Of a stretch of 64,000 bases of DNA, positions 39,701-47,727 are shown piece after piece; position 1 is the stretch's first letter; every line of letters starts with the position of its first letter. Origin of the DNA: Marinilabiliaceae bacterium JC017. GTDB taxonomy: Bacteria; Bacteroidota; Bacteroidia; Bacteroidales; Marinilabiliaceae. The notes beneath the pieces are model-generated. The model saw only the letters and a list, made by a program, of their open reading frames with translations. It did not search any database and was not told where the DNA came from. Location of the stretch: the NCBI GenBank assembly GCA_004296775.1, contig RHGE01000025.1, positions 1 to 64,000 on the forward strand, written 5' to 3'. A program made the position numbers and the translations under genes.

Positions 39701-40518
39701 GTCCCGTATTTTTGGCTCAGGTAATTTTCAAGAATCCTACGCTGAACTTCATTCAAATAGTCTGAATAGATAATGACTTCAGCAATTTCACCATCAAAAT
39801 GCTTTTCACCGAGAATTTGCCCTCCTAGTGTAAATAACCCAGACCCTGGATAATTATAAAGTCCATTTGAATCCCAATCCCTAAATGATCCATCAATGTG
39901 GAGGTTTCTATATTTTCCCGAAATAGTTCCTGCCAGGATATGAGGCTTACCATCATTGTAATTACCATATACATCAATTCCTGGTCTATTGTACCCACTT
40001 TCACTTAGGGTAATATAACCAGCATATCCTGTTCCATTATAATTACATGCTAAAGAAAACCAAGTACCTTCATCATCACCACTTTTGATTGAAGCAATAT
40101 AACTTCGACTTCTATCCGTAGTTTTATAAACGGTAATCACAGACAAGTCGTCTGTAGTTCCTATCAATGCATTACTGCCAGGTCCATTTAGAATTTCATA
40201 TGACCACCTATCGAACTCCACTACCGGCCGGCCATTCATGCCTGCCTGACGAAATGTGGGTTGATAACTACTTGTGGATTGTGTGAGGTGGTTGCCGTTG
40301 CCGGACAGGTCGTTCCAGGTATCTACTTTGGCTCCATCGGTGAGAGACAACTGAGAAGCATCAAGCCATAGCACCAACTTTGGTTGCCCATTGGAACCAT
40401 CACTATTACCAATACCAGCAGGCCCTGTTTGTGCAAAACCAAACTGATAAACCAGTACCAATAACAAAAACACCAAGCCTTTCCTTAACAGAAATGCCGG
40501 CAGATTTTCTCTTTCCAT
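30799..40518 (-). CDS. Giant T9SS-secreted beta-solenoid surface protein C
   Basis: A 3239-aa protein with a signal peptide ending GFAQ (about 1-29). Layout as in A: a LamG-like domain (about 45-270; LVLWLDASQLSLTDG, WNDLSGNGNHL), a GDYLIAAH/EERWKRDW domain (about 285-440), then solenoid-like stretches with headers such as GSGDWNNTSIW and GPWTDVKTW. The C-terminal block (about 2711-3239) has KWWYFGHAVDGVTSG, GWHLMANPYSCYVDLDLE and YLAPMQAFWVKS. It ends in a T9SS sorting domain (VEIFSINGAKVYSG...VISKKIFVED). It is more distant from A and B than they are from each other. Its tail is closest to that of protein D. No catalytic motif seen. Confidence 0.85.
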   Translation of the reverse strand: MERENLPAFLLRKGLVFLLLVLVYQFGFAQTGPAGIGNSDGSNGQPKLVLWLDASQLSLTDGAKVDTWNDLSGNGNHLTQSTSSYQPTFRQAGMNGRPVVEFDRWSYEILNGPGSNALIGTTDDLSVITVYKTTDRSRSYIASIKSGDDEGTWFSLACNYNGTGYAGYITLSESGYNRPGIDVYGNYNDGKPHILAGTISGKYRNLHIDGSFRDWDSNGLYNYPGSGLFTLGGQILGEKHFDGEIAEVIIYSDYLNEVQRRILENYLSQKYGTAINKDRFGTISGYNNSYLADYIGIGQEASGNIRTAVTAGLYLGDAGSSLSDGDYLIAAHNNTPNDAAVNLNLPFGVEERWKRDWYIEKTGHLNPKLTFDFKEGFENGLYPQAVDNYVLLHRSATSGNYSVVNTSVVTIGEVDQVVFEITDANFENGYYTLGTKDKIKSPVKGKPGVTWYALGSGDWNNTSIWTLDPAAAIPNNTTPPSYPKLGSDNVVIKSGKTVVLNEENLSCSSLTVDGRLEIKTNSRPAFSEIKGSGRIILQKDNFPAGDATHFISKGKGEGTVVLTGGNYNLTTNHTFYNLEVDLVGASNSVTLLNDYTINGDLLIRNGIFRVNNNTSSTARNIAVDGNVTIEASGQMAVGTGNAFHNLVIKGDFTNKGTARFTNRGLAYQNSYYTNKAYNGVVEVSFTNAAANQTVLCNGPIYFYDIIVDKGIDATYICDISASSTDNFKLLGHNSGPMSGDVGERVGAKALKLLAGTARLGSNIVIPTLSYGSGADYDIDSDACLWLADGANVAMNSGEAALVIYGSLRISGASTVYTNNTKFGVLLRGQGAFKIEDGTANLDNFRTSSLGSAGTHQGAYIQSGGVVNVRGEGIEEDYAPFHLPYKTNVFQMSGGVLNIESVHGYDTDGDRYQDDAYLFALVINSQEGSYNVTGGEVIINMKEERECRMTSRAPFYNFTIKNGDATRRLLRIYSYVDRQDNIFDTEALPLKVLNDFTIKGANSPSFRPEGYDVEIGHDFIVESGASYEATNNITRFNGNKNSVIHNFIGSNLQFYKIDIAKERHTTSGDFYELSMDETGRAIQVNNKFQISRGAFEPGKFNPSFRGDIEIVDGEIRSAGSGVIKLEGNNDHHLKGASDKEQSFGSLQLVGNYDDVVLESNVNVKDFAFASSGYGKVKCGTYNFHVAGDLINYSGNRYVQSAGTAGDGGLSRDIVMENRRYSGIIKEYPIGVDGKYTPVFVKAYGTTAATSGTLAINPVNKAHPATDPKKAKEVLGYYWQTKATGFDHLTNNVVRMDFQYTPGITKKLAGERLEGTDWIENRNDISGNTIVFSSSASSPGFSKFIDGDFTGGKDKPFNKVKTFYSRRSGDWFDVYNPTWKDEFGNLITRTKNLPGRGDIVVIRNGDWIEVPESSSTINIGMLKFEHDTTVSHGFEDLPRLQIRLDNTVNLNRITGTGMLTQYLDGSNDPDVNGDFGDFAKEKYSWFLYVAEDSFVWLPSSPTVYPNVATEGDGNELSFWKDVTINGNLNIRGNSILRMNAGHYYDPNPNGDIHVKGDVLVGDHYDGKIVFKNGYKGRTLIIEGNLDFTQASTGIVPTSFREISVRKPGADDLSVIEHRIILHGDLIQGVGNIDCFERDEDYWDIYENRLIFQFAGEKSATVSKTGAGKTDFYRVDINKPETEQVHFTNGFQLLGPTRGRGLVKALTLKSGECFLDHKDIDINLSTGDDDFKIPTTSTLRVKSGAKTRVSGDNTGIWLDGKLIVDNQGAVLCNGGTNNYIEYTASGSSNITVEEGTLRVGSQIRRSTITDEGVLTFNQNKAVSTITIGETDAPVGNRGVFEILNTGSSFKQVEPNSNITIVRQQTAPTVAALYFNPDVVNISTGSGFTLGNALTPANQEIGVYGGKAMKNLTVNSTNAPTAKLWTVPLVLNENLTIGSGATCDANGLDLTLKGNFTNNGTYLANGNTTYFEGSSDQMLTGNTTFYYLTKRVGTSKLQLAANTDVTIENTTSLLTGVFDSGDNTVWTKGDVDCRITCLCTGASKGVVFNGTDLQSLSGGGIFDRLSVYNIHGVEVPTEAVATTITDKLRLERGVFNIGKNLLVLQKDAVIEEGAPFSEYNMIQTNISFTDAGIKKYFPVITSDETFVYPIGSTGKYTPVKLDIKANGNNTGSIRVKAANEKHLSIIDDDETKTPEIVDGDNVLQYNWTLDAEGIEGFTGVATMKNYPEDVKVTSPYSSKDYITARLLSNSIKWEKFFVEDFNETNNELKFRFGDTDDNGIDGDYTAGVTHAIPDQVPVFITFNNGPWTDVKTWATYNPDNGAIGGEGVGVPAGGPRGSVIYVKHKLTMPANFMAAYRSHILDGGVLTTGNTLGHRLGTVSGTGKIVLESGNLPAGVYDEFLCAGGGTLEFTGTGKNYDVLGEIPAVNNVIFSGKGNRRLPNLDFVVHGDLTLDGATIVNEHNCTIHSKGNVTFESGNFDARYGTLCLNGEGEQNVNGSAGFTSTNGLFNLEIKNATGAKLLTDVEVSNNLLLTQGILNTKSGRRLTVTNTDRNAVVGGSSSSYVDGSLQKNINGGASFMFPVGNGNRYGQITVSDVSANSIWEAVYHNDNPESAGLTPSEVLDPVKYVSRNEYWRVKGPGSSKANVKLRWDGGSGVTPDDKLRIVTWENPAHNGWREVAISAPNTADKTLGTSSVLNFNEFSTGSYFTFGAIYIPDYFWLGKNTNWHDVTNWSNSIIPGASSDVTINSGVTKYPLITGKVQVRNLNIASSADMELAEGSQFTVNGDMDIRGSFKIHYSTEKVTSFLPLGNITGTKEAEVQFSYPSRKWWYFGHAVDGVTSGNYTASNTGNLFLYEYNTANRKWDRITNNTTSFNIPLKGYHANYKDPRTVTTKGLLHNEDYSLGSLIYGWHLMANPYSCYVDLDLEKTDPGANWTFNNVSKYVYMRTFIGSERVAVVYDINNPYASHPGASRYLAPMQAFWVKSYGNGTFGVSAKARKHDPGENKFKAATISPDNVIKLTLGNQYTYDYSAVAFHENGAELFTMNDGEKYAETSKKVSQLYTLKGEVKTVINVLPEIEKEKDVPVYITVGSQAFGDQTLKAINIGDFNEEVSVTLEDLINGTKVDLREDPEYHFTSEPVTDQQRFIIHFGAKEDISTDINEKEVDQHGVLITGKAGKIIVNLSGTLFTPETPVEIFSINGAKVYSGRFNGDHFEHVVPRDRAYYLVKLTIGEEVISKKIFVED

Positions 40519-40579
40519 AGATTATTAAACAACAAGTTAGTCGACTATTGTGTCCCCTTAGAACGCACAATTAAGCGAG

Positions 40580-40587
40580 CAAATATA
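40580..40587 (-). promoter_or_regulatory. Candidate -7 box for giant gene C
   Basis: On the minus strand this reads TATATTTG, an exact TAnnTTTG match, about 60 bp upstream of the start codon. The nearest upstream TTG is 15 nt away rather than 19, so support is partial. Confidence 0.35.
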
Positions 40588-40900
40588 TACATTAATCGCT
40601 ATCAAAGGGGCGTTATAATGGCTTGTTTTTCAAAATTAAATCTTAACAACACCCCTCTGCATCCCGCTAATATCAACAGGTTCGAAAATCAAGTATCTAA
40701 ATCACAGTGACATTAAAAGCCAACCTACATACCCGTTCAGGAAAGAAAAAAATTGTCTTTATTGTTATTTTTTAACATTTACCCCCTGGAGAGTGATATT
40801 TTTCGCACTTTACCCTCCAAAGGGTATTTTTCTTCAAATAATGCAGCAATTCTTCCCCAGAATCTTCTCCGAAAAGGGGTAAAAAGTTCTTCTGCCTTCC

Positions 40901-41072
40901 GCGAAATCTTCCTGCAAGGTCGTTTGTGTTTCCGCGGATCCGCGAAATCTTCTCGCAAGGTCGTTTGGCGTTTCCGCGAGCCCGCGAAATGTTCTCGCAA
41001 GGTCGTTTGGCGTTTTCTGAGCCTCAGAAATCTTCCCGCAAGATCGCAGGGCGTTTTCTGCATCCTCCGCAA
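40901..41072. repeat. Minisatellite with about 41-bp period, four units
   Basis: Units start at 40901, 40942, 40984 and 41025, with core GCGAAATCTTCTCGCAAGG followed by TCGTTTGGCGTTTcCGCGAG. Each unit has imperfect inverted ends (CGCGAAA...TTTCCGCG). The sequence differs from the 41-bp array at 10 kb although the period is the same. Confidence 0.8.
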
Positions 41073-41081
41073 TAACGAAAA

Positions 41082-41111
41082 AACCGTTAGGAAGCTTACT
41101 TCCTAACGGTT
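41082..41111. terminator. Terminator-like hairpin without an adjacent gene
   Basis: AACCGTTAGGAAG pairs perfectly over 13 bp with CTTCCTAACGGTT around a CTTA loop, preceded by a short A-run. The nearest CDS end on the minus strand is over 800 bp away, so it may be relict. Confidence 0.55.
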
Positions 41112-41134
41112 ACATATACTATTTCTATCACTTA

Positions 41135-41465
41135 CAATAGATCGTTAGATTTTAGATAATAGACTTTAGACTGATTCACATCAATCTCATTTTTTAATCC
41201 TTAATAGTTTTGACAATCAAAGAAGCAAGAACTGTTTTTTACTTAATTATGCGAATCAATAATTGAACCCCATTCGGGGTTCTATGCTTTGAACGCTAAT
41301 AAACCGCGGGTTACACCCACGGTTATTCACATTTAATCCCTTCGGGAAAGGATTGTCCGAAGGAGAAAAATGTTAATATCCCCGTGCGGAGCTCGGGGAT
41401 GGGATTAACAAGACTTAAACACAACCCTTGATTCGCATTAATTACAAAAGCTTAACGAACTATTG
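41135..41465. repeat. Dispersed repeat family R1, copy 2, interrupted by a MITE
   Basis: Left part 41135-41249 and right part 41438-41465 together align with 20660-20780. The interruption is the 188-bp element at 41250-41437, flanked on both sides by TTAATTA. Confidence 0.75.
41250..41437. mobile_element. 188-bp MITE/REP-like non-autonomous insertion
   Basis: Perfect 10-bp terminal inverted repeats, TGCGAATCAA and TTGATTCGCA, flanked by a 7-bp direct repeat TTAATTA (41243-41249 and 41438-41444). The empty target is preserved in the paralogous repeat at 20753-20759. The interior is four hairpins in a row: GAACCCC/GGGGTTC (about 41265-41281), AACCGCGGGT/ACCCACGGTT (41302-41324), CCTTCGG/CCGAAGG (41339-41363), and ATCCCCG/CGGGGAT (41378-41400) enclosed by TGTTAAT/ATTAACA. 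No ORF, so it must have been moved in trans. The parent transposase is not in the window. Confidence 0.8.
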
Positions 41466-41640
41466 AATGACTCAATGTATTTTCAACAATGGATCTAAAT
41501 CTGATTATTATCGAACGCTCTCCAGGAAGAATTCCTGTTCCTGGTTCAAACAGACATTAAACAATTATCATATCCAACAAACTTTTAACCCTACTGTCTC
41601 TATTATCAATATTTTCCAAATTAATTAGTATTAACCAATG

Positions 41641-41830
41641 TACTCAAGCCGCACGGGCTTTTACTTTTTTGCTACAGCGAAAAAAAGTAAACAAAAAACG
41701 CCGCCGCTCACAATAAATAACTAAAATTTAACTCCTTTCCACTAAAAGAAAATAACTCGCTGCGCTCAAACAAATTTTCTTTCTTAACGCTCCAATCCGG
41801 TAAATTTCTTAACGTCATTTCTTGAAGGCG
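41641..41830. repeat. Hairpin-containing low-complexity tract, probable dispersed repeat
   Basis: Contains TTTTACTTTTTT (41659-41670) pairing with AAAAAAGTAAA (to 41691), followed by AACGCCGCCGCTCAC and AACTCGCTGCGCTCAAAC. Sequence of this style is familiar from Bacteroidota intergenic regions, but no second copy is in the window. Confidence 0.35.
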
Positions 41831-41922
41831 GAATGTTCAATCAAGCCTCTATGTTCCAAAATTATCACTAATCAACTGTGAAGATTAACTTTATTCGTTT
41901 CAACGATTGATTATTTAGGACA

Positions 41923-44900
41923 CTACTGTTTTTTTATAAATATTTTCTTGGAGACAACCTTCTCTCCCATTATTAACTTCACGACATAACAGGCATTTGT
42001 ACGCGCTACCCGGTGTTCAAAATGGTCGCCATTAAACTGTCCCGAATAGATGAGTGCGCCATCTATTGAGCAGATATTAACCTGGGTAGTATTCCCCTGG
42101 TAATCGGCGGACAGGTTAACCATTACCTTACCATCTTTTCCGAATATTTCAGCGGTCTGTTCATCCGTTTCTGCTTGCTTGATATCTGTAGAAAGGTCAC
42201 CCTGCATGGCTTCAAAATGAATGACGAAACGCTGTTGATCCTTCACCGGTTGAGTTGTAAAATGATATTCGGGATTAGCGCGCAAATCAACCTTAACTCC
42301 TTTAACCAGATCTTCCAAATGCACCGCTGTGTTCTCACGGAAGTCAGCCATGTTAATCACTTTGAGTGTTTGTTCACCCCCGGCTTGTGATCCAATGGTG
42401 ATGTATACCGGCACATCCCTTTGATCAATGACCTCAGGCAGCACATTGATAGCTGTTTTAACGCCACTCTTTAAAGTATGTAATTGCGGCACCCGTTTAT
42501 TGGTCTCCACATATTTTTCACCATCGTGGGCAGCAAACTCATCGGTTCCATCTTCATCGAAGGCAATGGCGGCATAATCGTAGGTATGCTCATTGGCCAG
42601 GGTAAGCTTAATAATATTATCAGCTGAAACCGTAGCCGCTTTGAAATTACCATGTTTCGAATCGTGCTTCCGCGCAGCAGTGGTCACCCCAAATTCTCCT
42701 CCGCCGGCACTTTTTACCCAGAACGCCTGCATGGGAGCCAATAAGGATGAAGTGGCCGGATGGGAAGCATCGGGATTTTTAATATCCCGGATGGTGATCA
42801 CCCGTTCACCACCTACAAAAGAACGCATGTAAATAAAACGGTATACACGTTTAAAAGTCCAGTATTTACCGGGATTGGTTCGTTCCAGATCCAGATCCAG
42901 GTAGGCCGAATAAGGATTGGTCACCAGGTGCCACCCCGGAGATAACTCATCCACACTGTAATCCTTATTGTGTAACACGCCTGCTGTTTTAACAATGGTC
43001 TTATCTCTGAAATTTACGTGATACCCTTTCAGTGGCTCATAAAATGACACTGTATTGGTTTTAATGATTGACCACTTGCGGCTTCGGGTATCAAATTGAT
43101 ACAACCTTATTTTTCCCAAATCCGCCGCATTATAGTCGCCTGATGTCACACCATCTACTGCATGCCCAAAATACCACCACATCCGGGAGGGATATTTAAA
43201 ATACACTTCGGTGGTTCCCGTTCCGGTAATAGTACCCATTGGCAAAAAGGAGGTGACATTATCGGTAGCTGTATTTATCCGGAAAATCCCCTGAAGGTCC
43301 AGGTTTCCATGAACAGTGAATTGTGCCCCTTCCGCCAGGCTTACATTGGCCTGTGGTGCAATGGCCATGTTGTTAACCTGCGCCTCGCCGGTCACGTAAG
43401 GAAATACTTTTCCATACCTGGGATGCTCGGGAATAACCACATTACTGACAGTCGTAGGCACGGTACCTTCGGACCAGTTATCGCGTGAATCCCAAATGGT
43501 GGAACGTCCCTGCCAGGCATTATTGGTCACTTCAATCAGATAATCTTCCGATTCTCCGGCATAATTATTACCACAGGCACTTGCAGGATTACTGGTTCCT
43601 GTTATTTGAACCCGCATACGGGTAAAGCCCGTTTTGGCCGATCGGGAAACAATAATCTCTTTTGTCATCACCCGAGTGCCTGTTGACATTTGACCCAATG
43701 ATATCTTTTCAGATTTCTCAAACTGATCATTCTGATTCCAGTCGACCCAGGCAAACACATATGCGGTTCGGGAACTGTTACTAACACCCATGATCAGGTC
43801 GTAACGTTTTCCCAAGGTCAATGATGTTTGCTGATCCAGGTAAACCCCATAGCCACCATCGTCCCCGGTGGTATTATTAATGGTATTAAAGATGACATTA
43901 TTTATAAACCGTTCGGGCGTGCGATTATGGGCCGGCACACAATAATTCTGAATAATTACCTCATCAGAAATGGCCCTGGATACACCCGAAGCTGCAGCGG
44001 TTAATGTAACAGCCCCTGTTTTTTTAATGGTCAAATCATTAAAAATAGCAACGCCTCCCACCGCTTTAACGGCAACCGGGCTCATAGACAACTTTTCGCT
44101 ATTGGACAAATTTACTCTCCCCACAAAATCCAGGTCTAAATTACCATTTTCATCAACGGCAGAAACCTGGGGAACAATTTGCAATACATAATTAACCGTG
44201 GCATATTTTGATGGTTGAACCGAAAAAGAAAGTGCGGTAGCTTTAACATCCAGTTTCACGGCACCGGTTGAGATGGATTGTCCGGCCGCGAAATCTGATC
44301 CCTGGTGGGTCACCACATCATCACTTTCAATGGTGAAACCAAACTGATCGCCATCACTCAACTCATCTAATTCCTTATTCAACCAAACTTTAAGCTGATA
44401 GGTACCTTTACTCTTATCTTTCACCACGATAAAATCCTTACCGGTAAAGGTAATATTGGTCCCATTAATAGTTCCCGCCATCCCTTTTGAAGGCAAACCC
44501 GGACCATATAGCTTGGCTCCTGCCAGTGCTTTCTTCCAGTCGGCAATATTATTTACCGCAGCTTGTTTAATAACCAGCTGTTGCAGCCTGGTACTCACAT
44601 TATCGGAATGACCATCATCTTTCAGCGTAAAATCAAAAACTTGAAAAGCTTCCTCTTCCGTATCACGCAAGGATGAAATCACCGCCGGCTCACGGGCACC
44701 GCCTTGTGAAATGATTGATGTTTGATCAAAGGTACCGGCAATGGCGATGTCATCAATACAAAAACCCGGATTAGAACCGCCGGAATTATCATTCACCCAC
44801 AGGAATTTCAGAGTATATAATCCCCCTACTTTACCAGTCAGGTCAATTGTTTTTTGTTGCCAACCGTTGCTGTTAACAAATTCACCCTTTTTACTAATTC

Positions 44901-47727
44901 GTTCATCATCGAGATAAACCTCTCCATAATCATAAACGTCGAAATAATCACCTTCTCCCTTACATCTCCAGTAGAAGGAAAGATTAGCCGAATGGAAATT
45001 TCGCAAATCAATGGGTACAGACAACCAAGCTTCAGATAAATTCTTTTTATTATACCCGGCACCTCTTCCGTTTGCCGAGATATAGGCTGCCCGCTTACTG
45101 GAGCCATTGGTTGTTTTTTCACCGCCGAGCAACCATTTGTTTTTTTCCTTCGAGCTATTGGTATTCCATTCCGGATAGTTATCGCTGTTATCCTCAAAAT
45201 CTTCAAAGAAGCGAATATTCTCCGGCGTTTTAGCATTGGCGCTTCGGCCTGCAGAGTAGATCCCGTGCCGGGTAGACCAGGCTCGGTAATAATAGGTAGT
45301 ATTGGATTTTAACGGTTCATGGGTAAACTCATCGGCGTCTCCCACATAAATAACCGTACCACCGTCCGGCAACACATCACCGGCCATGTATACAGTACCC
45401 TCTTTGGGTTTTCCAAATTTACCATCCTCCGACCAGGCAATCATCACCTTGTCAGCGGCAGCATTTTTTCGCCACAACAAACCGTTGCTGGCGGTATTAA
45501 AGTTATTGGCTTTAAAGCTGCGGGGGCGGGCAATGGTTCCGGTGATCTTCACATCATCAATACAGAAACCGGGATTAACCGATCCTGCATTGGAGTTGTA
45601 CCAGCGAAAACCAATTTTATGGATGTCGCCCAGGTAACGGGCAGGGATGATGATCTTTTCATTCTTCCAATTGGAAGCACCTCCATATTCTTCCGATTGA
45701 CTCACCAAATCTCCATCGATTAGTACTTCACCAAAGTCAATGCGTTCGTATGACCAGTCGTCAGTATATCCCTCTCCTTTCCAATTAAATGACAAGGAAG
45801 CTGATTCAAATCCCCTCAAATCCACATATAGCTCCAGGTGGGTATCGGTAATAACCGACTCGTCATACGACGCTGTAATCCCCATGTCATGGGAAATGTA
45901 AGCCGATTGAGAACCACTTTTTGCGGTGGCCTTTCCTCTCACCCAAGCATTGTCATAACCCGTATTGAAATTCCAGGCTTCCACATCCCCTTCAAAATCT
46001 TCGGTAAAAGGTAACATTACAGGAATATGTACCTCTGTGGACATGGCACTGGAATAGTTGGTCAGTTTATTAACAGACCATATCTTGTAGTTGACCTTAC
46101 CGGTAAAAAGCCCCTTGTGTAGGTATTCACTTGCCGGTCCTTTATAAACAATCTGACCACCCCCGGCCAGGTAATCCCCCTCTTTATAGTCGGTTCCGTT
46201 CACCGGCCGGCCGATGACACCATATTCAGACCAGGCCACAATCACCTCATCATCGTCCCTGTTTTTTGTCCAGTTGAGTTGAATCTCTTCCTGTGACCGG
46301 GCTTTACCACTGAAGGTCTTTGTCCGTTCCACATCGCTTCCGGTAATACGGATGTCATCAATACATAGTCCCGGATCCTGACCGGCCCGTTCATCATTGT
46401 ACCACCTGAATTTTATCTTAATCTTATTATCCAGGTCTGTACGAATAAAATCCGACACATCGAGTGTCATCTCGGTCCAGCTTTTCTGACCGGTCATCTC
46501 TCTTTTATCTGTCAACCGAAAATTGCCCCGTCTACGTGTTCTGGCATTGTATCCATTGATAGTTACATCACCCCCGTCATAGCCTGGCTCAGCCACACCT
46601 TTCCAGAAAAAAGACAACTCGGCACTTTTATAACCAACCGGAATTGTTACTTCCTTTACCAGCCAGATCTTACAGCTACGTCTTCCACCCAACTCTTTAT
46701 TATAAGCAGCATTGGAGCCATCATCATTGGATACATAGACAGCCCTATTTCCGCGATAACATTCGACTTTTCCGATACGCCATTTATTACCAAAACTAGG
46801 TCTTCCAAGACTCCAACCATTCTGTCCATTCTCAAAATCTTCATAAAAAATGGTCTCACTACTGAGGGTTCTCACAGTCAATGGCCGATCCAATGAATAC
46901 TCAAATTCATCAGTGAAGGACCATATCTTATAATAATAGGGGGTATCTTTTAACAACCCGGCATGTTTAAATTTTTTCAGCGACCCTTTAAAAATCACTT
47001 TTGAGCCATCGGGCAAGGTGTTATTTTTATACACATCATACTCCACTCCGTTATCAGGTAATCCGTCTTTTTCTTCAGAAGCTACCGTAATTATAACCGA
47101 TTGATTGAGGCTATTTAAAGTCCAGCTCAATTCAACAAAATCAGAAGTAATTTTGGTGGCATTAAAAGAACCCGGTTTTTCAATATTACTCCCAATCACT
47201 CTCACATCATCCACATACCAAGCCCCTTCCTGATTTTTTTGCTCATTTACAAAGGCAAGTTTCACATGTTGATCGTCGCCATATCCACTAAGGTCCATCA
47301 CATGTTTCTTATAACTATTGGAAACAGAAGAGTACCCATACCGCCATTGATCATCACCCACGAATGACACACCATCATCCATAGACATTTTCACACTGCA
47401 TTTTCCGTTTCGACCATACCCAAAACTTTGCTTACGCTCGTAAAAAATCAACCGATTCTCCTTCGACTTAAGCTTAACAGCTCCGGTTATCAGCCAATCA
47501 TTTGAAGTATAGTCTTGCTTTACACAGACGCACCCCGGAGCAGACCGATACTTGTTGCTGGAATACTGCCATTGTGAGTAATTCCACCAGTCCACATCAT
47601 TATCCTCAACGGTCCAATCCTTAGGAATTTTTCCATCAAAATTTTCCTGAAGTAATAGATTGCTTTGGCAAAACGATTCAATGGTTGCAAGCAGGAAGGC
47701 TGCAACGAACAAAAATGTTCTTCTCAT
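41923..47727 (-). CDS. Large T9SS-secreted multidomain protein D with four choice-of-anchor-J units
   Basis: A 1934-aa protein with a signal peptide ending ESFCQ (about 1-21). Four beta-sandwich units of choice-of-anchor-J/MAM-like type start near residues 25, 290, 570 and 839, each with an ENFDG or EDFE start and an xFCIDDIxIxG or WYVDDVRVIG end. Each is followed by an FN3-like segment (ELSWTLN, QLNWTKN, PGSFNATKIT). Residues about 1035-1265 are Ig-like beta domains. A GEVED-type domain follows (about 1265-1400; AWVDWNQND, GESEDYLIEV). The shared C-terminal block (about 1409-1850; MWWYFGHAVDGVTSG, LLAPMQAFWVKS) and a T9SS sorting domain end it (NGDHFEHRV, VVSKKIFIKKQ). The tail is closest to protein C, while the N-terminal domain types match E and F. 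Surface role; ligand unknown. Confidence 0.85.
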   Translation of the reverse strand: MRRTFLFVAAFLLATIESFCQSNLLLQENFDGKIPKDWTVEDNDVDWWNYSQWQYSSNKYRSAPGCVCVKQDYTSNDWLITGAVKLKSKENRLIFYERKQSFGYGRNGKCSVKMSMDDGVSFVGDDQWRYGYSSVSNSYKKHVMDLSGYGDDQHVKLAFVNEQKNQEGAWYVDDVRVIGSNIEKPGSFNATKITSDFVELSWTLNSLNQSVIITVASEEKDGLPDNGVEYDVYKNNTLPDGSKVIFKGSLKKFKHAGLLKDTPYYYKIWSFTDEFEYSLDRPLTVRTLSSETIFYEDFENGQNGWSLGRPSFGNKWRIGKVECYRGNRAVYVSNDDGSNAAYNKELGGRRSCKIWLVKEVTIPVGYKSAELSFFWKGVAEPGYDGGDVTINGYNARTRRRGNFRLTDKREMTGQKSWTEMTLDVSDFIRTDLDNKIKIKFRWYNDERAGQDPGLCIDDIRITGSDVERTKTFSGKARSQEEIQLNWTKNRDDDEVIVAWSEYGVIGRPVNGTDYKEGDYLAGGGQIVYKGPASEYLHKGLFTGKVNYKIWSVNKLTNYSSAMSTEVHIPVMLPFTEDFEGDVEAWNFNTGYDNAWVRGKATAKSGSQSAYISHDMGITASYDESVITDTHLELYVDLRGFESASLSFNWKGEGYTDDWSYERIDFGEVLIDGDLVSQSEEYGGASNWKNEKIIIPARYLGDIHKIGFRWYNSNAGSVNPGFCIDDVKITGTIARPRSFKANNFNTASNGLLWRKNAAADKVMIAWSEDGKFGKPKEGTVYMAGDVLPDGGTVIYVGDADEFTHEPLKSNTTYYYRAWSTRHGIYSAGRSANAKTPENIRFFEDFEDNSDNYPEWNTNSSKEKNKWLLGGEKTTNGSSKRAAYISANGRGAGYNKKNLSEAWLSVPIDLRNFHSANLSFYWRCKGEGDYFDVYDYGEVYLDDERISKKGEFVNSNGWQQKTIDLTGKVGGLYTLKFLWVNDNSGGSNPGFCIDDIAIAGTFDQTSIISQGGAREPAVISSLRDTEEEAFQVFDFTLKDDGHSDNVSTRLQQLVIKQAAVNNIADWKKALAGAKLYGPGLPSKGMAGTINGTNITFTGKDFIVVKDKSKGTYQLKVWLNKELDELSDGDQFGFTIESDDVVTHQGSDFAAGQSISTGAVKLDVKATALSFSVQPSKYATVNYVLQIVPQVSAVDENGNLDLDFVGRVNLSNSEKLSMSPVAVKAVGGVAIFNDLTIKKTGAVTLTAAASGVSRAISDEVIIQNYCVPAHNRTPERFINNVIFNTINNTTGDDGGYGVYLDQQTSLTLGKRYDLIMGVSNSSRTAYVFAWVDWNQNDQFEKSEKISLGQMSTGTRVMTKEIIVSRSAKTGFTRMRVQITGTSNPASACGNNYAGESEDYLIEVTNNAWQGRSTIWDSRDNWSEGTVPTTVSNVVIPEHPRYGKVFPYVTGEAQVNNMAIAPQANVSLAEGAQFTVHGNLDLQGIFRINTATDNVTSFLPMGTITGTGTTEVYFKYPSRMWWYFGHAVDGVTSGDYNAADLGKIRLYQFDTRSRKWSIIKTNTVSFYEPLKGYHVNFRDKTIVKTAGVLHNKDYSVDELSPGWHLVTNPYSAYLDLDLERTNPGKYWTFKRVYRFIYMRSFVGGERVITIRDIKNPDASHPATSSLLAPMQAFWVKSAGGGEFGVTTAARKHDSKHGNFKAATVSADNIIKLTLANEHTYDYAAIAFDEDGTDEFAAHDGEKYVETNKRVPQLHTLKSGVKTAINVLPEVIDQRDVPVYITIGSQAGGEQTLKVINMADFRENTAVHLEDLVKGVKVDLRANPEYHFTTQPVKDQQRFVIHFEAMQGDLSTDIKQAETDEQTAEIFGKDGKVMVNLSADYQGNTTQVNICSIDGALIYSGQFNGDHFEHRVARTNACYVVKLIMGEKVVSKKIFIKKQ

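Larger units (their letters stand above)
40519..41922. other. Repeat-rich intergenic region between giant genes D and C
   Basis: No credible gene. It holds a promoter candidate for gene C (40580-40587), a 41-bp-period minisatellite (40901-41072), a 13-bp-stem hairpin (41082-41111), repeat R1 split by a MITE-like element (41135-41465), and a further low-complexity repeat-like tract (41641-41830). Confidence 0.7.

Noticed and set aside
40753-41106. Frames on both strands across the 40.9-kb minisatellite
   Set aside because: Produced by the tandem repeat; no start context or family.
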